Below are positions 16,099 to 24,522 of a DNA stretch of 64,000 nucleotides, piece by piece. The stretch's first letter is position 1. Each line of letters starts with the position of its first letter. The stretch lies in the NCBI RefSeq assembly GCF_001975705.1, contig NZ_CP015093.1, positions 2,480,001-2,544,000 of the forward strand, in the 5' to 3' direction. Made by a program: the position numbers and the translations under genes. Under the pieces are notes generated by a model. The model was not told the origin of the DNA, did not search any database, and saw nothing but the letters and a program-made list of their open reading frames with translations. This DNA is from Salipiger abyssi. GTDB lineage: Bacteria > Pseudomonadota > Alphaproteobacteria > Rhodobacterales > Rhodobacteraceae.

Positions 16099-16785
16099 TC
16101 AGGCGACGAGCCGATATCCCCCCGATTCCGTGACGAGAATGCGGGCATTTGACGGATCGGGCTCGATTTTCTGGCGCAGGCGGTAGATATGCGTCTCGAG
16201 CGTGTGGGTGGTCACCCCGGCATTGTAGCCCCAGACCTCATGCAGCAGCACGTCGCGCGCCACCACGCCCTCGGTGGCGCGGTAGAGGAACTTGAGGATA
16301 TTGGTTTCCTTCTCGGTGAGGCGGATCTTGCGATCGTCCTCGGTCACCAGCAGCTTCATCGACGGGCGGAACGTGTAGGGGCCGACGGTAAAGACCGCGT
16401 CTTCGGATTGCTCGTGCTGGCGCAGCTGGGCGCGGATCCGGGCGAGCAACACCGGGAACTTGAAGGGCTTGGTGACGTAATCGTTGGCGCCGGCGTCGAG
16501 CCCGAGGATCGTGTCGGCATCGGTGTCATGGCCGGTCAGCATGATGATCGGCGCCTTGACGCCCTGCTTGCGCATCAGCCGGCAGAGCTCGCGCCCGTCC
16601 GTGTCGGGCAGGCCCACATCGAGAATGATCAGCTCGTAATTCTGTTCTTTCACCCGCGACATGGCCGAGGCGCCGTTCTCGGCCTCGAAGACCTCGAAAT
16701 CCTCGGTCATCACCAGTTGCTCGGCCAGCGCCTCGCGCAGGTCGTCATCGTCGTCCACCAGAAGGATGTTCTTGATCTGAGGCAT
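16099..16785 (-). CDS. OmpR-family response regulator, CenR-like
   Basis: The protein has 228 residues. The receiver domain (1-120) carries the acidic pocket DDDDD at 11-15, phospho-acceptor Asp56 in LIILDVGLPDTDG, and YVTKPFKFPVLLARI with the conserved Lys. The C-terminal winged helix (about 130-228) is typical of OmpR/PhoB (LTEKETNILKFLYRA, HTLETHIYRLRQKIE, GGYRLV). Overall sequence resembles the essential alphaproteobacterial envelope regulator CenR, but without alignment this is a moderate call and no gene symbol is assigned. No histidine kinase is adjacent. The ATG at 16785 has a GGAGAGA ribosome binding site; upstream open frame sequence is not coding. Confidence 0.88.
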   Translation of the reverse strand: MPQIKNILLVDDDDDLREALAEQLVMTEDFEVFEAENGASAMSRVKEQNYELIILDVGLPDTDGRELCRLMRKQGVKAPIIMLTGHDTDADTILGLDAGANDYVTKPFKFPVLLARIRAQLRQHEQSEDAVFTVGPYTFRPSMKLLVTEDDRKIRLTEKETNILKFLYRATEGVVARDVLLHEVWGYNAGVTTHTLETHIYRLRQKIEPDPSNARILVTESGGYRLVA

Positions 16786-16940
16786 CTTTATCTCTCCGTG
16801 TCGTCTTGCCCTCACATGGAAACACCGTTGCGTGTGGACAAGATTTGCTGCACCAGTTTCACGCCCTCGTGTTGAACGGAGGCTTTTGTTACAAGGCACA
16901 AGCTGATTTATTTCAGCGCTGCCGTTTGGAAAGAGCCCGG

Positions 16941-18035
16941 ATGCCCCTTGCGCCCAACCTGATGGAGATCCTTGCCCGTGCCCGCGCCGATCTGCGCATG
17001 GGCGTGCCGGTGGTGCTGTCGGGCGAGGGCGGGCAGGGCGCGCTGGTGCTCGCCGCCGAGACCGCGACGGAGGACCGGCTGGCGCTGCTGCGCGCGGCGG
17101 AGGGCGATCTCGATCTGGTGCTGACCGCGCGGCGGGCGGCGACGCTGAAGGCACGGGTTTATGACGGCGATCTGGCGCGTGTGGCGCTGCCGCGCGATGC
17201 CGATCTTGGCTGGGTGCGCAATATCGCCGACCCGGCGGACGATCTGTCGATGCCGATGAAGGGCCCGCTGAAGGAGCGGCGCGGCGGCGATGTGGCGCTG
17301 CACCGGCTGGCCATCGGGCTGGCGAAATCGGCGCGGCTGCTGCCGGCGGCGCTTGTGCTGCCGCTGGAGGCGCCGATGGGCGTCGCCATGCGCGAGAACC
17401 TGACGCTGGTCGACGGGGTTGCGGCGGCGCCCTCGATGCTTCTCTTGTCCAATCTCGATCATGTGGTCTCGGCCCGGGTGCCGCTGGAGACGACCGAGAA
17501 CGCACGCCTGCACATCTACCGCCCGGCGGACGGCTCCGAGGAACATTACGCCGTCGAGGTGGGCCGCCCGGACCGTCACAAGCCGGTGCTGGCGCGGCTG
17601 CATTCGGCCTGTTTCACCGGCGATGTGCTGGGCTCGCTGAAATGCGATTGCGGCCCACAACTGCATGCGGCGCTGGCGCGGATGGGCGAGGAGGGCGCGG
17701 GCGTGCTGCTCTATCTCAACCAGGAAGGGCGGGGGATCGGGCTCGCCAACAAGATGCGCGCCTATGCGTTGCAGGATCAGGGCTTTGACACGGTGCAGGC
17801 CAATCACCGGCTGGGCTTCGAGGACGATGAGCGGGATTTCCGGCTGGGGGCCGAGATCCTGCGGCGGATGGGGTTCAATGCGGTGCGGCTGCTGACCAAC
17901 AACCCCAACAAGCTCGCGATGATGGAGCGTTCGGGCATTGCTGTGGCTGAGCGGGTCCCGCTGAAGGTGGGAAAGACCGCGTTCAACGCGCATTACCTCG
18001 CCACCAAGGCGGCGAAATCGGGGCATCTGCTGTAG
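16941..18035 (+). CDS. ribA: GTP cyclohydrolase II with degenerate RibB-like N-terminus
   Basis: The protein has 364 residues. Residues about 170-364 form the RibA domain: zinc cysteines in SACFTGDVLGSLKCDCG, the YLNQEGRGIGLANKMRAY active-site segment and LLTNNPNKLAMMERSGI. It opens GTP to the first riboflavin intermediate. Residues 1-165 resemble the DHBP synthase (RibB) fold of bifunctional RibBA, but the acidic DDEDRENEGD metal/substrate motif is not present, so that half is probably inactive. The ATG at 16941 is preceded by GGAAAGAG. It is followed 1 base after the stop by the YkuD gene. Confidence 0.93.
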   Translation: MPLAPNLMEILARARADLRMGVPVVLSGEGGQGALVLAAETATEDRLALLRAAEGDLDLVLTARRAATLKARVYDGDLARVALPRDADLGWVRNIADPADDLSMPMKGPLKERRGGDVALHRLAIGLAKSARLLPAALVLPLEAPMGVAMRENLTLVDGVAAAPSMLLLSNLDHVVSARVPLETTENARLHIYRPADGSEEHYAVEVGRPDRHKPVLARLHSACFTGDVLGSLKCDCGPQLHAALARMGEEGAGVLLYLNQEGRGIGLANKMRAYALQDQGFDTVQANHRLGFEDDERDFRLGAEILRRMGFNAVRLLTNNPNKLAMMERSGIAVAERVPLKVGKTAFNAHYLATKAAKSGHLL

Positions 18036-18036
18036 C

Positions 18037-18534
18037 ATGGAGATGGTTCTGACGCCTCTTGGGTTGCGGTTTGCCGGGCGGGTCTGGCCCTGCTCCATCG
18101 GGCGCGGCGGCATCCGTGCCGACAAGCGCGAGGGCGACGGGGCGACGCCGGTGGGTGTGCACCGCATCGTCGGCACGCTCTACCGCCCCGACCGGGTGGC
18201 GCGGCCCGCGCCCTGGGCCGTGCCGATCCTGCCGGGCGATCTCTGGTCGGATGCTTCTGGCGATCCGGCCTATAACACGCTGGTGCGAGCGCCCTATGCG
18301 CCCAGCCACGAGTGCATGCGCCGCGCCGATCCGCTCTATGACATCGTGCTGCTGACCGACTGGAACTGGCCCGACGCCGTGCCGGGGCGCGGCTCGGCGA
18401 TCTTCCTGCACCAGTGGCGGAGGCCGGGCTTTCCGACAGAGGGCTGCATCGCGTTCCGCCGCGATCACCTGCGCCAGATCGCGGCGCTTGCGGCGCCGGG
18501 GACGCGGCTTGTGGTGCCGGGGTCGCTGGGGTGA
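18037..18534 (+). CDS. L,D-transpeptidase (YkuD) family protein
   Basis: The protein has 165 residues. The catalytic YkuD signature is visible as HQWRRPGFPTEGCIAFRRDHL, with the nucleophilic Cys in TEGC and the upstream His. The N-terminus has the usual SIGRGG..KREGDGATPVG strand pair. No signal peptide is found at the chosen start, as in many small alphaproteobacterial copies. YkuD enzymes crosslink peptidoglycan or attach proteins to it; the lack of an export signal leaves the cellular site unclear. It follows ribA almost without gap and may be co-transcribed. Confidence 0.85.
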   Translation: MEMVLTPLGLRFAGRVWPCSIGRGGIRADKREGDGATPVGVHRIVGTLYRPDRVARPAPWAVPILPGDLWSDASGDPAYNTLVRAPYAPSHECMRRADPLYDIVLLTDWNWPDAVPGRGSAIFLHQWRRPGFPTEGCIAFRRDHLRQIAALAAPGTRLVVPGSLG

Positions 18535-18659
18535 GCCACTGGCCGTTGACCTCGCCAGCGGCGAAACGGTAGCCGGGCATAGCGGCAGCCCTCGCCCTTG
18601 TTCCGGGCCAGGGGCGCGGGACTTGAGGTGGCTATGGGGGCTGGTTCTGGAGTTCGCCG
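18535..18659. repeat. Partial relative of the dispersed element tail
   Basis: This short intergenic stretch contains CCTTGTTCCGGGCCAGGGG, close to the tail of the element copy at 38160-38190 (CCTTGTTCCGGGTCAGAGG). A CCGTT..CGCC-AGC-GGCG..AACGG hairpin precedes it. The long stem is not present. It is weak evidence for a decayed or partial copy. Confidence 0.4.
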
Positions 18660-19301
18660 CTAGCCGCTCATTCGACGCACGCTCATCGAGATATGGGCAC
18701 GGCGGATGAGGGCGGCGGCTTGAGTGTCGCCGGCACGCAGCGCCGTCTGTGTCTCGCGCAGCTCGCTGAGAAAGATTGCGCATTCGTCGGCCAGATCCAT
18801 ATGCGGGATGGATTTCAGCCAGATCCGCGCGGTGCGGAAATAGAGCCGTTCGGTCATCTCGCGCAGCGCCGCGTTGCCGGTGAGCGAGAGGCCGAAGCTG
18901 TGATATTCCATATTGAGCTGGGCAAAGCCGCGCGGCTCCGGCGCGGCCAGCAGCGCCTCGCCCCGGGTGACGAAGCCCGCGATCTCATCCAGCATCTCCG
19001 GCGTCACCGGCAGCGGGTCGAGCGTGCCGGCGAGCTGCGCCAGCTCCAGCCGCAGCGCATAGACCTGCGCCATCTCGCCGATCTCGACATCGGTCACCAG
19101 CGTGCCGACGCCGTGGCGACTTTCGACCAGCCCCTCGTCCTCGAGCCGCGCCAGCACCCGGCGCAGCGGTGTGCGCGAGGTGCCGAATTCCTGTGCCAGC
19201 GCGGTTTCCGACAGAAGCGTGCCCGGCGGATAATCGAGCAGGCAGATGCGGGCGCGCAGTTCCGCGTGCAGACGCTGGAACCGCCGCGCCGCGCCGCTCA
19301 C
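18660..19301 (-). CDS. GntR-family regulator (FCD subfamily)
   Basis: The protein has 213 residues. The N-terminal winged helix (about 5-70) shows PGTLLSETALAQEFGTSRTPLRRVLARLEDEGLV, and the C-terminal all-helical FCD-type ligand domain follows (LRLELAQLAG, NMEYHSFGLSLTGN with a metal-binding His pattern). FCD regulators usually repress amino acid, sugar-acid or amine catabolism until the ligand binds. Start is the GTG at 19301, which overlaps the stop of the upstream M20 gene (GTGA); longer forms would run deep into that gene. It probably controls the operon it belongs to and the divergent ABC transporter through TTGTGCAC sites at 21699 and 21784. Confidence 0.87.
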   Translation of the reverse strand: MSGAARRFQRLHAELRARICLLDYPPGTLLSETALAQEFGTSRTPLRRVLARLEDEGLVESRHGVGTLVTDVEIGEMAQVYALRLELAQLAGTLDPLPVTPEMLDEIAGFVTRGEALLAAPEPRGFAQLNMEYHSFGLSLTGNAALREMTERLYFRTARIWLKSIPHMDLADECAIFLSELRETQTALRAGDTQAAALIRRAHISMSVRRMSG

Positions 19302-20452
19302 GCGGCGATGCTCCGCGCCACGCCCTCCAGCATGGTCAGGCATTGCGAGAGCTGATCGCGCGAGACGTATTCGTCGGGCTTGTGCGCCTCCTTGATCGAG
19401 CCGGGGCCGCAGACCACGACCGACATGCCCATCTCCTGGAAGAGTCCCGCCTCGGTGCCGAAGGGCACCACGTCGCAGGCATCGTTGCCGGTGAGCTGCG
19501 CCACCAGATCGCGGGCGGCGTTCTCGGGCAGCGGTTCCAGCCCGGCGACCTCGCCGATCACCTGGGTTTCGATGCGGGCGGCGGGGTTCACCTTGCGCAT
19601 GGCGGGCAGCAGTTCGGTCTCGACATAGGCGTGCAGCGCCTCCTTGACGAAACCGGCGTCAGAGGCCTGCACCGGGCGCATTTCCCAGTCGACCTCGGCA
19701 AAGCCGGGGATCACGTTATGCGCGACACCGCCATAGAGCCGCCCGACATTGACCGTGGTCCAGGGCGGATCGAAGCGCGAATTCGCCGGCACGCGGGTTT
19801 TCAGCTGCTCGGCCAGCGCCATCAGCCGGGTGACATAGCGCACCGCGTATTCCACCGCGTTCACCCCGCGCTCGGGCGCCGAGCCGTGGCCCTCCAGCCC
19901 GTGAAAGCGGCAGGTATATTCGCAGCAGCCCTTGTGGCCCTCGATGATGCGCATGTCCGTGGGCTCGCCGACAATGGCCATACGGGGCGCGTAGCCGCGC
20001 TTTTCCAGCTCGGGCACCAGCGCGCGCGCGCCCATGCAGCCCACTTCCTCGTCATGGGTGAAGCACAGATGCACCGGACGCTTCAGCGGGGTTTCGGCCA
20101 GCGGGTCGGCCATGGCGACGGCGGCGGCGATGAAGCCCTTCATGTCGCAGGCGCCGCGCCCGTGCAGCCGGTCGTTGCGCTCGGTGAGCTGGAACGGGTT
20201 GGAATGCCAGACCTGATCGGTGACCGGCACCACGTCGGAATGGCCCGACAGCACCACGCCGCCCGGCACGTCCGGGCCGATGGTGGCGAACATGTTGGCC
20301 TTGGCGCCGCTGGCGTCGGCAAACAGCTCCACCCGAGCGCCGTGATGTTCAAGCCGGTTGGCCATCCACGCCATCATGTCGAGATTGCTGTCGCTCGACA
20401 CGGTGGGGAAGGAGATGAGTTCGGCCAGAAGGGCTTCGGTCTCTTTCAGCAT
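19298..20452 (-). CDS. Acetylornithine deacetylase (ArgE)-like M20 amidohydrolase
   Basis: The protein has 384 residues. M20 zinc-peptidase motifs are visible: LSGHSDVVPV, GRGACDMKGFIAAAVA with the bridging Asp, FTHDEEVGCMGA with the catalytic Glu, VGEPTDM, and a C-terminal FGTEAGLFQEMG. It is most like ArgE, removing the acetyl group from an N-acetylated amino acid. Its position between a DoeA-like hydrolase and a GntR regulator argues for a catabolic substrate, for example an N-acetyl-diamino acid from ectoine-type compounds, rather than arginine biosynthesis. That substrate is inferred from context only. ATG 20452 follows the M24 gene by 11 bases. Confidence 0.87.
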   Translation of the reverse strand: MLKETEALLAELISFPTVSSDSNLDMMAWMANRLEHHGARVELFADASGAKANMFATIGPDVPGGVVLSGHSDVVPVTDQVWHSNPFQLTERNDRLHGRGACDMKGFIAAAVAMADPLAETPLKRPVHLCFTHDEEVGCMGARALVPELEKRGYAPRMAIVGEPTDMRIIEGHKGCCEYTCRFHGLEGHGSAPERGVNAVEYAVRYVTRLMALAEQLKTRVPANSRFDPPWTTVNVGRLYGGVAHNVIPGFAEVDWEMRPVQASDAGFVKEALHAYVETELLPAMRKVNPAARIETQVIGEVAGLEPLPENAARDLVAQLTGNDACDVVPFGTEAGLFQEMGMSVVVCGPGSIKEAHKPDEYVSRDQLSQCLTMLEGVARSIAA

Positions 20453-20463
20453 AGATGTGTCCT

Positions 20464-21660
20464 TTAAGGTTTGACGAACATCTGGCGCGGGCGGTCGCAG
20501 AAGCATTCCGCCGGGCCGTTCTCGGTGATCAGGATGGATTCGGTGATTTCCAGCCCCCAGTCGGACATCCAGAGGCCGGGCATGAAGTGAAAGGTCATGC
20601 CGGGTTGCAGCACGGTTTCGTCCTCGGAGCGGATCGAGATCGTGCGCTCGCCCCAGTCCGGCGGGTAGGAGAGACCGATCGGATAGCCGCAGCGTGCGCC
20701 GCGTTCGATGCCGGCGCGCTCCAGCGGCGCGGCCAGCGCATCGGCGATGTCGCAGGCGCGATTGCCGGCGCGGGCGGCTTCCAGCCCGGCCTCCAGCCCC
20801 TCGACCAGCGCCGCCTCGGCGCTGCGGAAGATCTCCGGCGGCTCGCCGAGAAAGATCGTGCGGCAGAACGGCGTGTGATAGCGGCGGTAGCAGCCGGCGA
20901 TCTCGAAAAACGTGGCCTCGCCCTTGTTGAAGGGGCGCCCGTCCCAGGTCAGATGCGGGGCGGCGGCATCGGAGCCCGAGGGCAGCAGCGGCACGATGGA
21001 GGCGTAATCGCCCCAGTCGTCGCCCACGCCGAGGATCGCGTCGCGCTGGATCTCGGCCACAACCTGGTGTTTCGGCACGCCCGGCTCGACCCGCTCCAGC
21101 AGACCGTCGACGATCTTTTCGGAGATCTTTGCCGCCTTGCGCATAAAGGCGATCTCTTCGGCGGATTTGATGCCGCGCTGCCAGTTCACCAGCGCGGTGG
21201 CGTCGATCAGCGTGGCATCGGGCAGGGCGGCAGCCAGCGCCTGATAGGCCTTGGCGGAGAAATAGTAATTCTCCATCTCGACGCCGAGCCGTGCGCCCTC
21301 CAGCCCCATGCCGATGAGCCGCTGGGCGAGATCCTCCATCGGGTGGCGCTCGGTCGACTGAACGTAGTTGTCGGCATAGCCGATCACCCGGTCGTCGCCC
21401 ATCCAGACGGTGCGGATGGCGCCGTTGGTGTCCTGATTGCGGCCCCACCAGACCGGATCGGCGTCGGGAAACACCAGTACGCCCTGATGGACATAGAAGG
21501 ACCAGCCGTCATAGGCGGTGATCCACGCCATATTGGCGGGGTCGGTGACCAGCAGCACTTCGATCCCGGCGCGTTCCATGGCGGCACGGGTCAGCGCCAG
21601 GCGGCGCTCGTATTCCGTTTCGCTGAACGGCAGGTCTTTCTGGAATCGGTGCTGGCGCAT
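20464..21660 (-). CDS. doeA: M24 metallohydrolase, DoeA/EutD (ectoine hydrolase)-like
   Basis: The protein has 398 residues, close to ectoine hydrolase DoeA. It has a creatinase-type N-terminal domain (VLLVTDPANMAWITAYDGWSFYV, GVEMENYYFSAKAYQAL) and a pita-bread M24 domain with EIAGCYRRYHTPFCRT and GLSYPPDWGER, ending in LEITESILITENG. Several of these blocks match my recollection of DoeA closely; DoeA opens the ectoine ring to N-acetyl-diaminobutyrate. Other known ectoine genes (doeB, uehABC) are absent, so an ectoine role depends on the adjacent M20 enzyme substituting for DoeB. It is first in the minus-strand operon, divergent from the ABC transporter. Confidence 0.78.
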   Translation of the reverse strand: MRQHRFQKDLPFSETEYERRLALTRAAMERAGIEVLLVTDPANMAWITAYDGWSFYVHQGVLVFPDADPVWWGRNQDTNGAIRTVWMGDDRVIGYADNYVQSTERHPMEDLAQRLIGMGLEGARLGVEMENYYFSAKAYQALAAALPDATLIDATALVNWQRGIKSAEEIAFMRKAAKISEKIVDGLLERVEPGVPKHQVVAEIQRDAILGVGDDWGDYASIVPLLPSGSDAAAPHLTWDGRPFNKGEATFFEIAGCYRRYHTPFCRTIFLGEPPEIFRSAEAALVEGLEAGLEAARAGNRACDIADALAAPLERAGIERGARCGYPIGLSYPPDWGERTISIRSEDETVLQPGMTFHFMPGLWMSDWGLEITESILITENGPAECFCDRPRQMFVKP

Positions 21661-22078
21661 AGCGAGTCTCCGGTCGTGTCTTCGCCCCAGCTAGCCACTT
21701 GTGCACAACTGGGGCTGTCAAAAACCGACATTCGGCGTCGCTTGCGGAGCTAAGTGCTGAAAAACGTCGCCTCTGCTGATTAGTTGTGCACCCCTGAGGT
21801 TAAAACCCGGTATTTTTCACGATTCTGCCGCCGAAAACCCTGTAAAATTCGCGTTGACGTAGCGTCGCATCTCAGAAAAGGCGCAGACCATTTTCCTGAT
21901 TGGGCTGCGCTGAATGGCGCTTTCGTCTGTAAAGTGCCGTTTTTGTGCCCGGGTTTCCCGTGTTGGGGGCGATAGCGTTCGTATTGCCTCTAGGCTGTTG
22001 CAACACGTTGGCTGACGGGGTTTAGTCTGGTCGCAAGACAGCGGGGACAATCCGCGAGACATTAACGGGGAGCCGGAT
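21661..22078. promoter_or_regulatory. Divergent control region, M24 operon / ABC transporter
   Basis: This 418-bp gap holds two GntR-type operator candidates: TTGTGCACAA (21699-21708, perfect palindrome fitting TNGT-N-ACNA) and TTGTGCAC (21784-21791, within AGTTGTGCAC, which repeats the first site in reverse). A terminator-like hairpin is at 21916-21944. A TGTTGCAACA palindrome is at 21996-22005, about 75 bases before the transporter start. No clean -35/-10 pair stands out on either strand. Confidence 0.55.
21916..21944 (+). terminator. Terminator-like hairpin upstream of the ABC transporter
   Basis: GGCGCTTT and AAAGTGCC form an 8-bp stem (one G-U pair) around CGTCTGT, followed by GTTTTT. 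It lies 134 bases before the transporter start with no gene before it on this strand, so it could end a leader transcript or act as an attenuator. Confidence 0.5.
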
Positions 22079-23182
22079 TTGCCAGATACCGGGACAAGCG
22101 ACGCATTCGTTGCCTTTGAGCGCGTTCAGAAAAGCTATGACGGCGAGACACTCGTCGTTAAGGATCTGAACCTTACCATGCCCAAGGGCGAGTTCCTGAC
22201 CATGCTGGGGCCGTCCGGATCGGGCAAGACCACCTGCCTCATGATGCTTGCGGGGTTCGAGACCGCGACCCATGGCGAGATCAAGCTCGACGGGGTCAGC
22301 ATCAACAACATCCCGCCCCACAAGCGCGGCATCGGGATGGTCTTTCAGAATTACGCGCTGTTCCCCCACATGACGATCGCCGAGAACCTTTCGTTCCCGC
22401 TTGAGGTGCGCAAGATCGGCAAGTCCGACCGCGAGGCCAAGGTCAAGCGGGCGCTGGATATGGTCGAGATGGGCGATTTCGGCGGTCGCCGCCCGGCGCA
22501 GCTCTCGGGCGGTCAGCAGCAGCGGGTCGCTCTGGCCCGTGCGCTGGTCTTCGAGCCCGAGCTGGTGCTGATGGACGAACCGCTCGGCGCGCTCGACAAG
22601 CAGCTGCGCGAGAAGATGCAGTTCGAAATCACCGATCTGGCGCACAAGCTGGGCATCACCGTGGTTTACGTGACGCACGACCAGACCGAGGCGCTGACCA
22701 TGTCTGACCGCGTCGCCGTGTTCAACGACGGTCGCATTCAGCAGCTCGCGCCGCCGGATGAGCTTTACGAGGCGCCGCAGAACAGCTTCGTGGCGCAGTT
22801 CATCGGCGAGAACAACACGCTTGAGGGCGTGATCACCGAGATCAAGGGCAACACCTGCACCGTCAAGCTGGACGGTGGCGAGATGATCGATGCGCAGCCG
22901 GTGAACGTCACCAAGGTGGGTGAACGCACCCGTGTCTCGATCCGGCCCGAACGGGTCGAGGTCAATAAGGATCGCCTCCAGGAGGGTGCCCATACGCTCA
23001 AGGCCAAGGTGCTCGAGTTCATCTATATGGGTGACATCTTCCGCACACGTCTGAGTGTTGCCGGCAATGACGAGTTCGTCATCAAGACGCGGAACGCCCC
23101 CGACCAGGTGCGGCTGAAGCCGGGCGAAGAGATCGAGATCGGCTGGCTTCCCGAGGATTGCCGGGCGCTCGACGCGTTTTAG
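22079..23182 (+). CDS. ABC transporter ATP-binding protein, PotA-like
   Basis: The protein has 367 residues. The nucleotide-binding domain (about 12-245) shows Walker A GPSGSGKTT, Q-loop VFQNYALFPHMT, signature LSGGQQQRVALARAL, Walker B LVLMDEPLGALD and the H-loop. The C-terminal TOBE domain (about 285-365) is typical of the polyamine/iron/opine importer group. It energises uptake through the two permeases downstream. The start is a TTG at 22079, supported by the GGGGAG ribosome binding site; no ATG or GTG lies before the conserved region. It is first of a four-gene operon. Confidence 0.93.
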   Translation: MPDTGTSDAFVAFERVQKSYDGETLVVKDLNLTMPKGEFLTMLGPSGSGKTTCLMMLAGFETATHGEIKLDGVSINNIPPHKRGIGMVFQNYALFPHMTIAENLSFPLEVRKIGKSDREAKVKRALDMVEMGDFGGRRPAQLSGGQQQRVALARALVFEPELVLMDEPLGALDKQLREKMQFEITDLAHKLGITVVYVTHDQTEALTMSDRVAVFNDGRIQQLAPPDELYEAPQNSFVAQFIGENNTLEGVITEIKGNTCTVKLDGGEMIDAQPVNVTKVGERTRVSIRPERVEVNKDRLQEGAHTLKAKVLEFIYMGDIFRTRLSVAGNDEFVIKTRNAPDQVRLKPGEEIEIGWLPEDCRALDAF

Positions 23183-23304
23183 GTTAATGCGTGTACCGGT
23201 GGCGCAGGATCGTTGCCGATCCGCGCCACGGCACACGCAACGGAGCCGGCGCCGACACCCGGGGCCCGGTCTCTAACGACAACGGGTTGAAAAGGGAGTA
23301 ACCA

Positions 23305-24411
23305 ATGAAACTGACCAAAACCCTTCTGGCATCGACGGCGCTCACCGTTGCCGCCGGCGCGGTCTCCGCTCAGGAAATGGCCGACAGCATGACGCTCGTG
23401 TCCTGGGGCGGTGCCTATCAGCACAGCCAGGACGAGGCTTATGCCAAGCCCTATCTGGAAGAGCATCCCGAAGTCAGCATCTCCTGGGATGAGAGCTCGA
23501 ACGAGGCCGTGGCCAAGCTGCGCGCCATGAACGAAGCGGGCAACATCACCTGGGATCTCGTCGACGTCGTGGCCTCCGACGCCATGCGCCTGTGCGACGA
23601 AGGCCTGGCGATGGAATACGACCCCGACGAGCTGCTGGCAGAGGCGCCCGACGGCACTTCCGCCGAGGACGATTTCGGCGACATGATCGTGTCCGACTGC
23701 TTCATTCCGCAGATCGTCTACTCGACCACCGTGGGCTATCGCACCGACCTCGTGGGTGACACCCCGCCGACCGAGATCTGCGCGCTGTTCGATCTGGAAA
23801 CCTATCCGGGCAAGCGGTCGCTTGAGAAGCGCCCGATCAACAACATGGAATGGGCGCTCTACTGCGACGGCGTTGCCAAGGACGAGATCTACGACGTTCT
23901 GGAAACCCCGGAAGGTCAGGACCAGGCACTCGCCAAGCTCGACACCATCAAGGACCAGGTGGTCTGGTGGTCGGCCGGCGCCGACACGCCGCAGCTTCTG
24001 GCCGACGGCGAAGTCGTGATGGGCTCCACCTATAACGGTCGCCTGTTCTCGGTGATCGAAGAGCAGGACCAGCCGGTGGGCATGCTCTGGGACATGCAGG
24101 TGTTCGACCTCGACGGCTGGATCATCCCGACCGGTCTCTCGGACGAGGCGCTGGCCCGCGTGAAGGACTTCGTCTACTTCGCCACCGACACCCAGCGTCT
24201 GGCGGATCAGGCCAAGTACATCTCCTACGGCCCGGCACGTCAGTCCTCGGCGCCGCTGGTTGGCGATCATGAAGAGCTTGGCATCGCCATGGCTCCGCAC
24301 ATGCCGACCGATCCGGAGAACGCTTCGAACACGCTGCTCTACAACTACGAGTTCTGGGCCGACTATCGCGACGACATCGACGCGAAATTCCAGGCCTGGC
24401 TGGCTCAATAA
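23305..24411 (+). CDS. Periplasmic substrate-binding protein, PotD-like
   Basis: The protein has 368 residues. A Sec signal peptide (MKLTKTLLASTALTVAAGAVSAQE, cleavage near residue 23) precedes a type II periplasmic-binding fold beginning MTLVSWGGAYQHSQDEAY, the pattern of the spermidine/putrescine-binding family. ITWDLVDVVASDAMRL and MGSTYNGRLFSVIEEQDQPVG are characteristic. Ligand cannot be read from sequence; context with DoeA-like and ArgE-like enzymes suggests an amine, betaine or ectoine-like compound. AAGGGAGTAACC gives a strong ribosome binding site, suiting high expression relative to the other subunits. A GGCGGGC..GCCCGCC hairpin in the gap before the permease may protect its mRNA. 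Confidence 0.92.
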   Translation: MKLTKTLLASTALTVAAGAVSAQEMADSMTLVSWGGAYQHSQDEAYAKPYLEEHPEVSISWDESSNEAVAKLRAMNEAGNITWDLVDVVASDAMRLCDEGLAMEYDPDELLAEAPDGTSAEDDFGDMIVSDCFIPQIVYSTTVGYRTDLVGDTPPTEICALFDLETYPGKRSLEKRPINNMEWALYCDGVAKDEIYDVLETPEGQDQALAKLDTIKDQVVWWSAGADTPQLLADGEVVMGSTYNGRLFSVIEEQDQPVGMLWDMQVFDLDGWIIPTGLSDEALARVKDFVYFATDTQRLADQAKYISYGPARQSSAPLVGDHEELGIAMAPHMPTDPENASNTLLYNYEFWADYRDDIDAKFQAWLAQ

Positions 24412-24522
24412 TAACTTCCGGGGGCGGGCTTCGGCCCGCCCCTTCGGCTTTCGGGACGGGCGGCTGCGCCCGACCCACGACGATCCGAAGAGATCGTGGT
24501 CCAAACAACCAACGGGGACACC

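Noticed and set aside
19298..20452. Assigning the M20 gene to arginine biosynthesis as argE.
   Set aside because: It is within a GntR-controlled catabolic operon next to a DoeA-like hydrolase, and no arginine genes are near.
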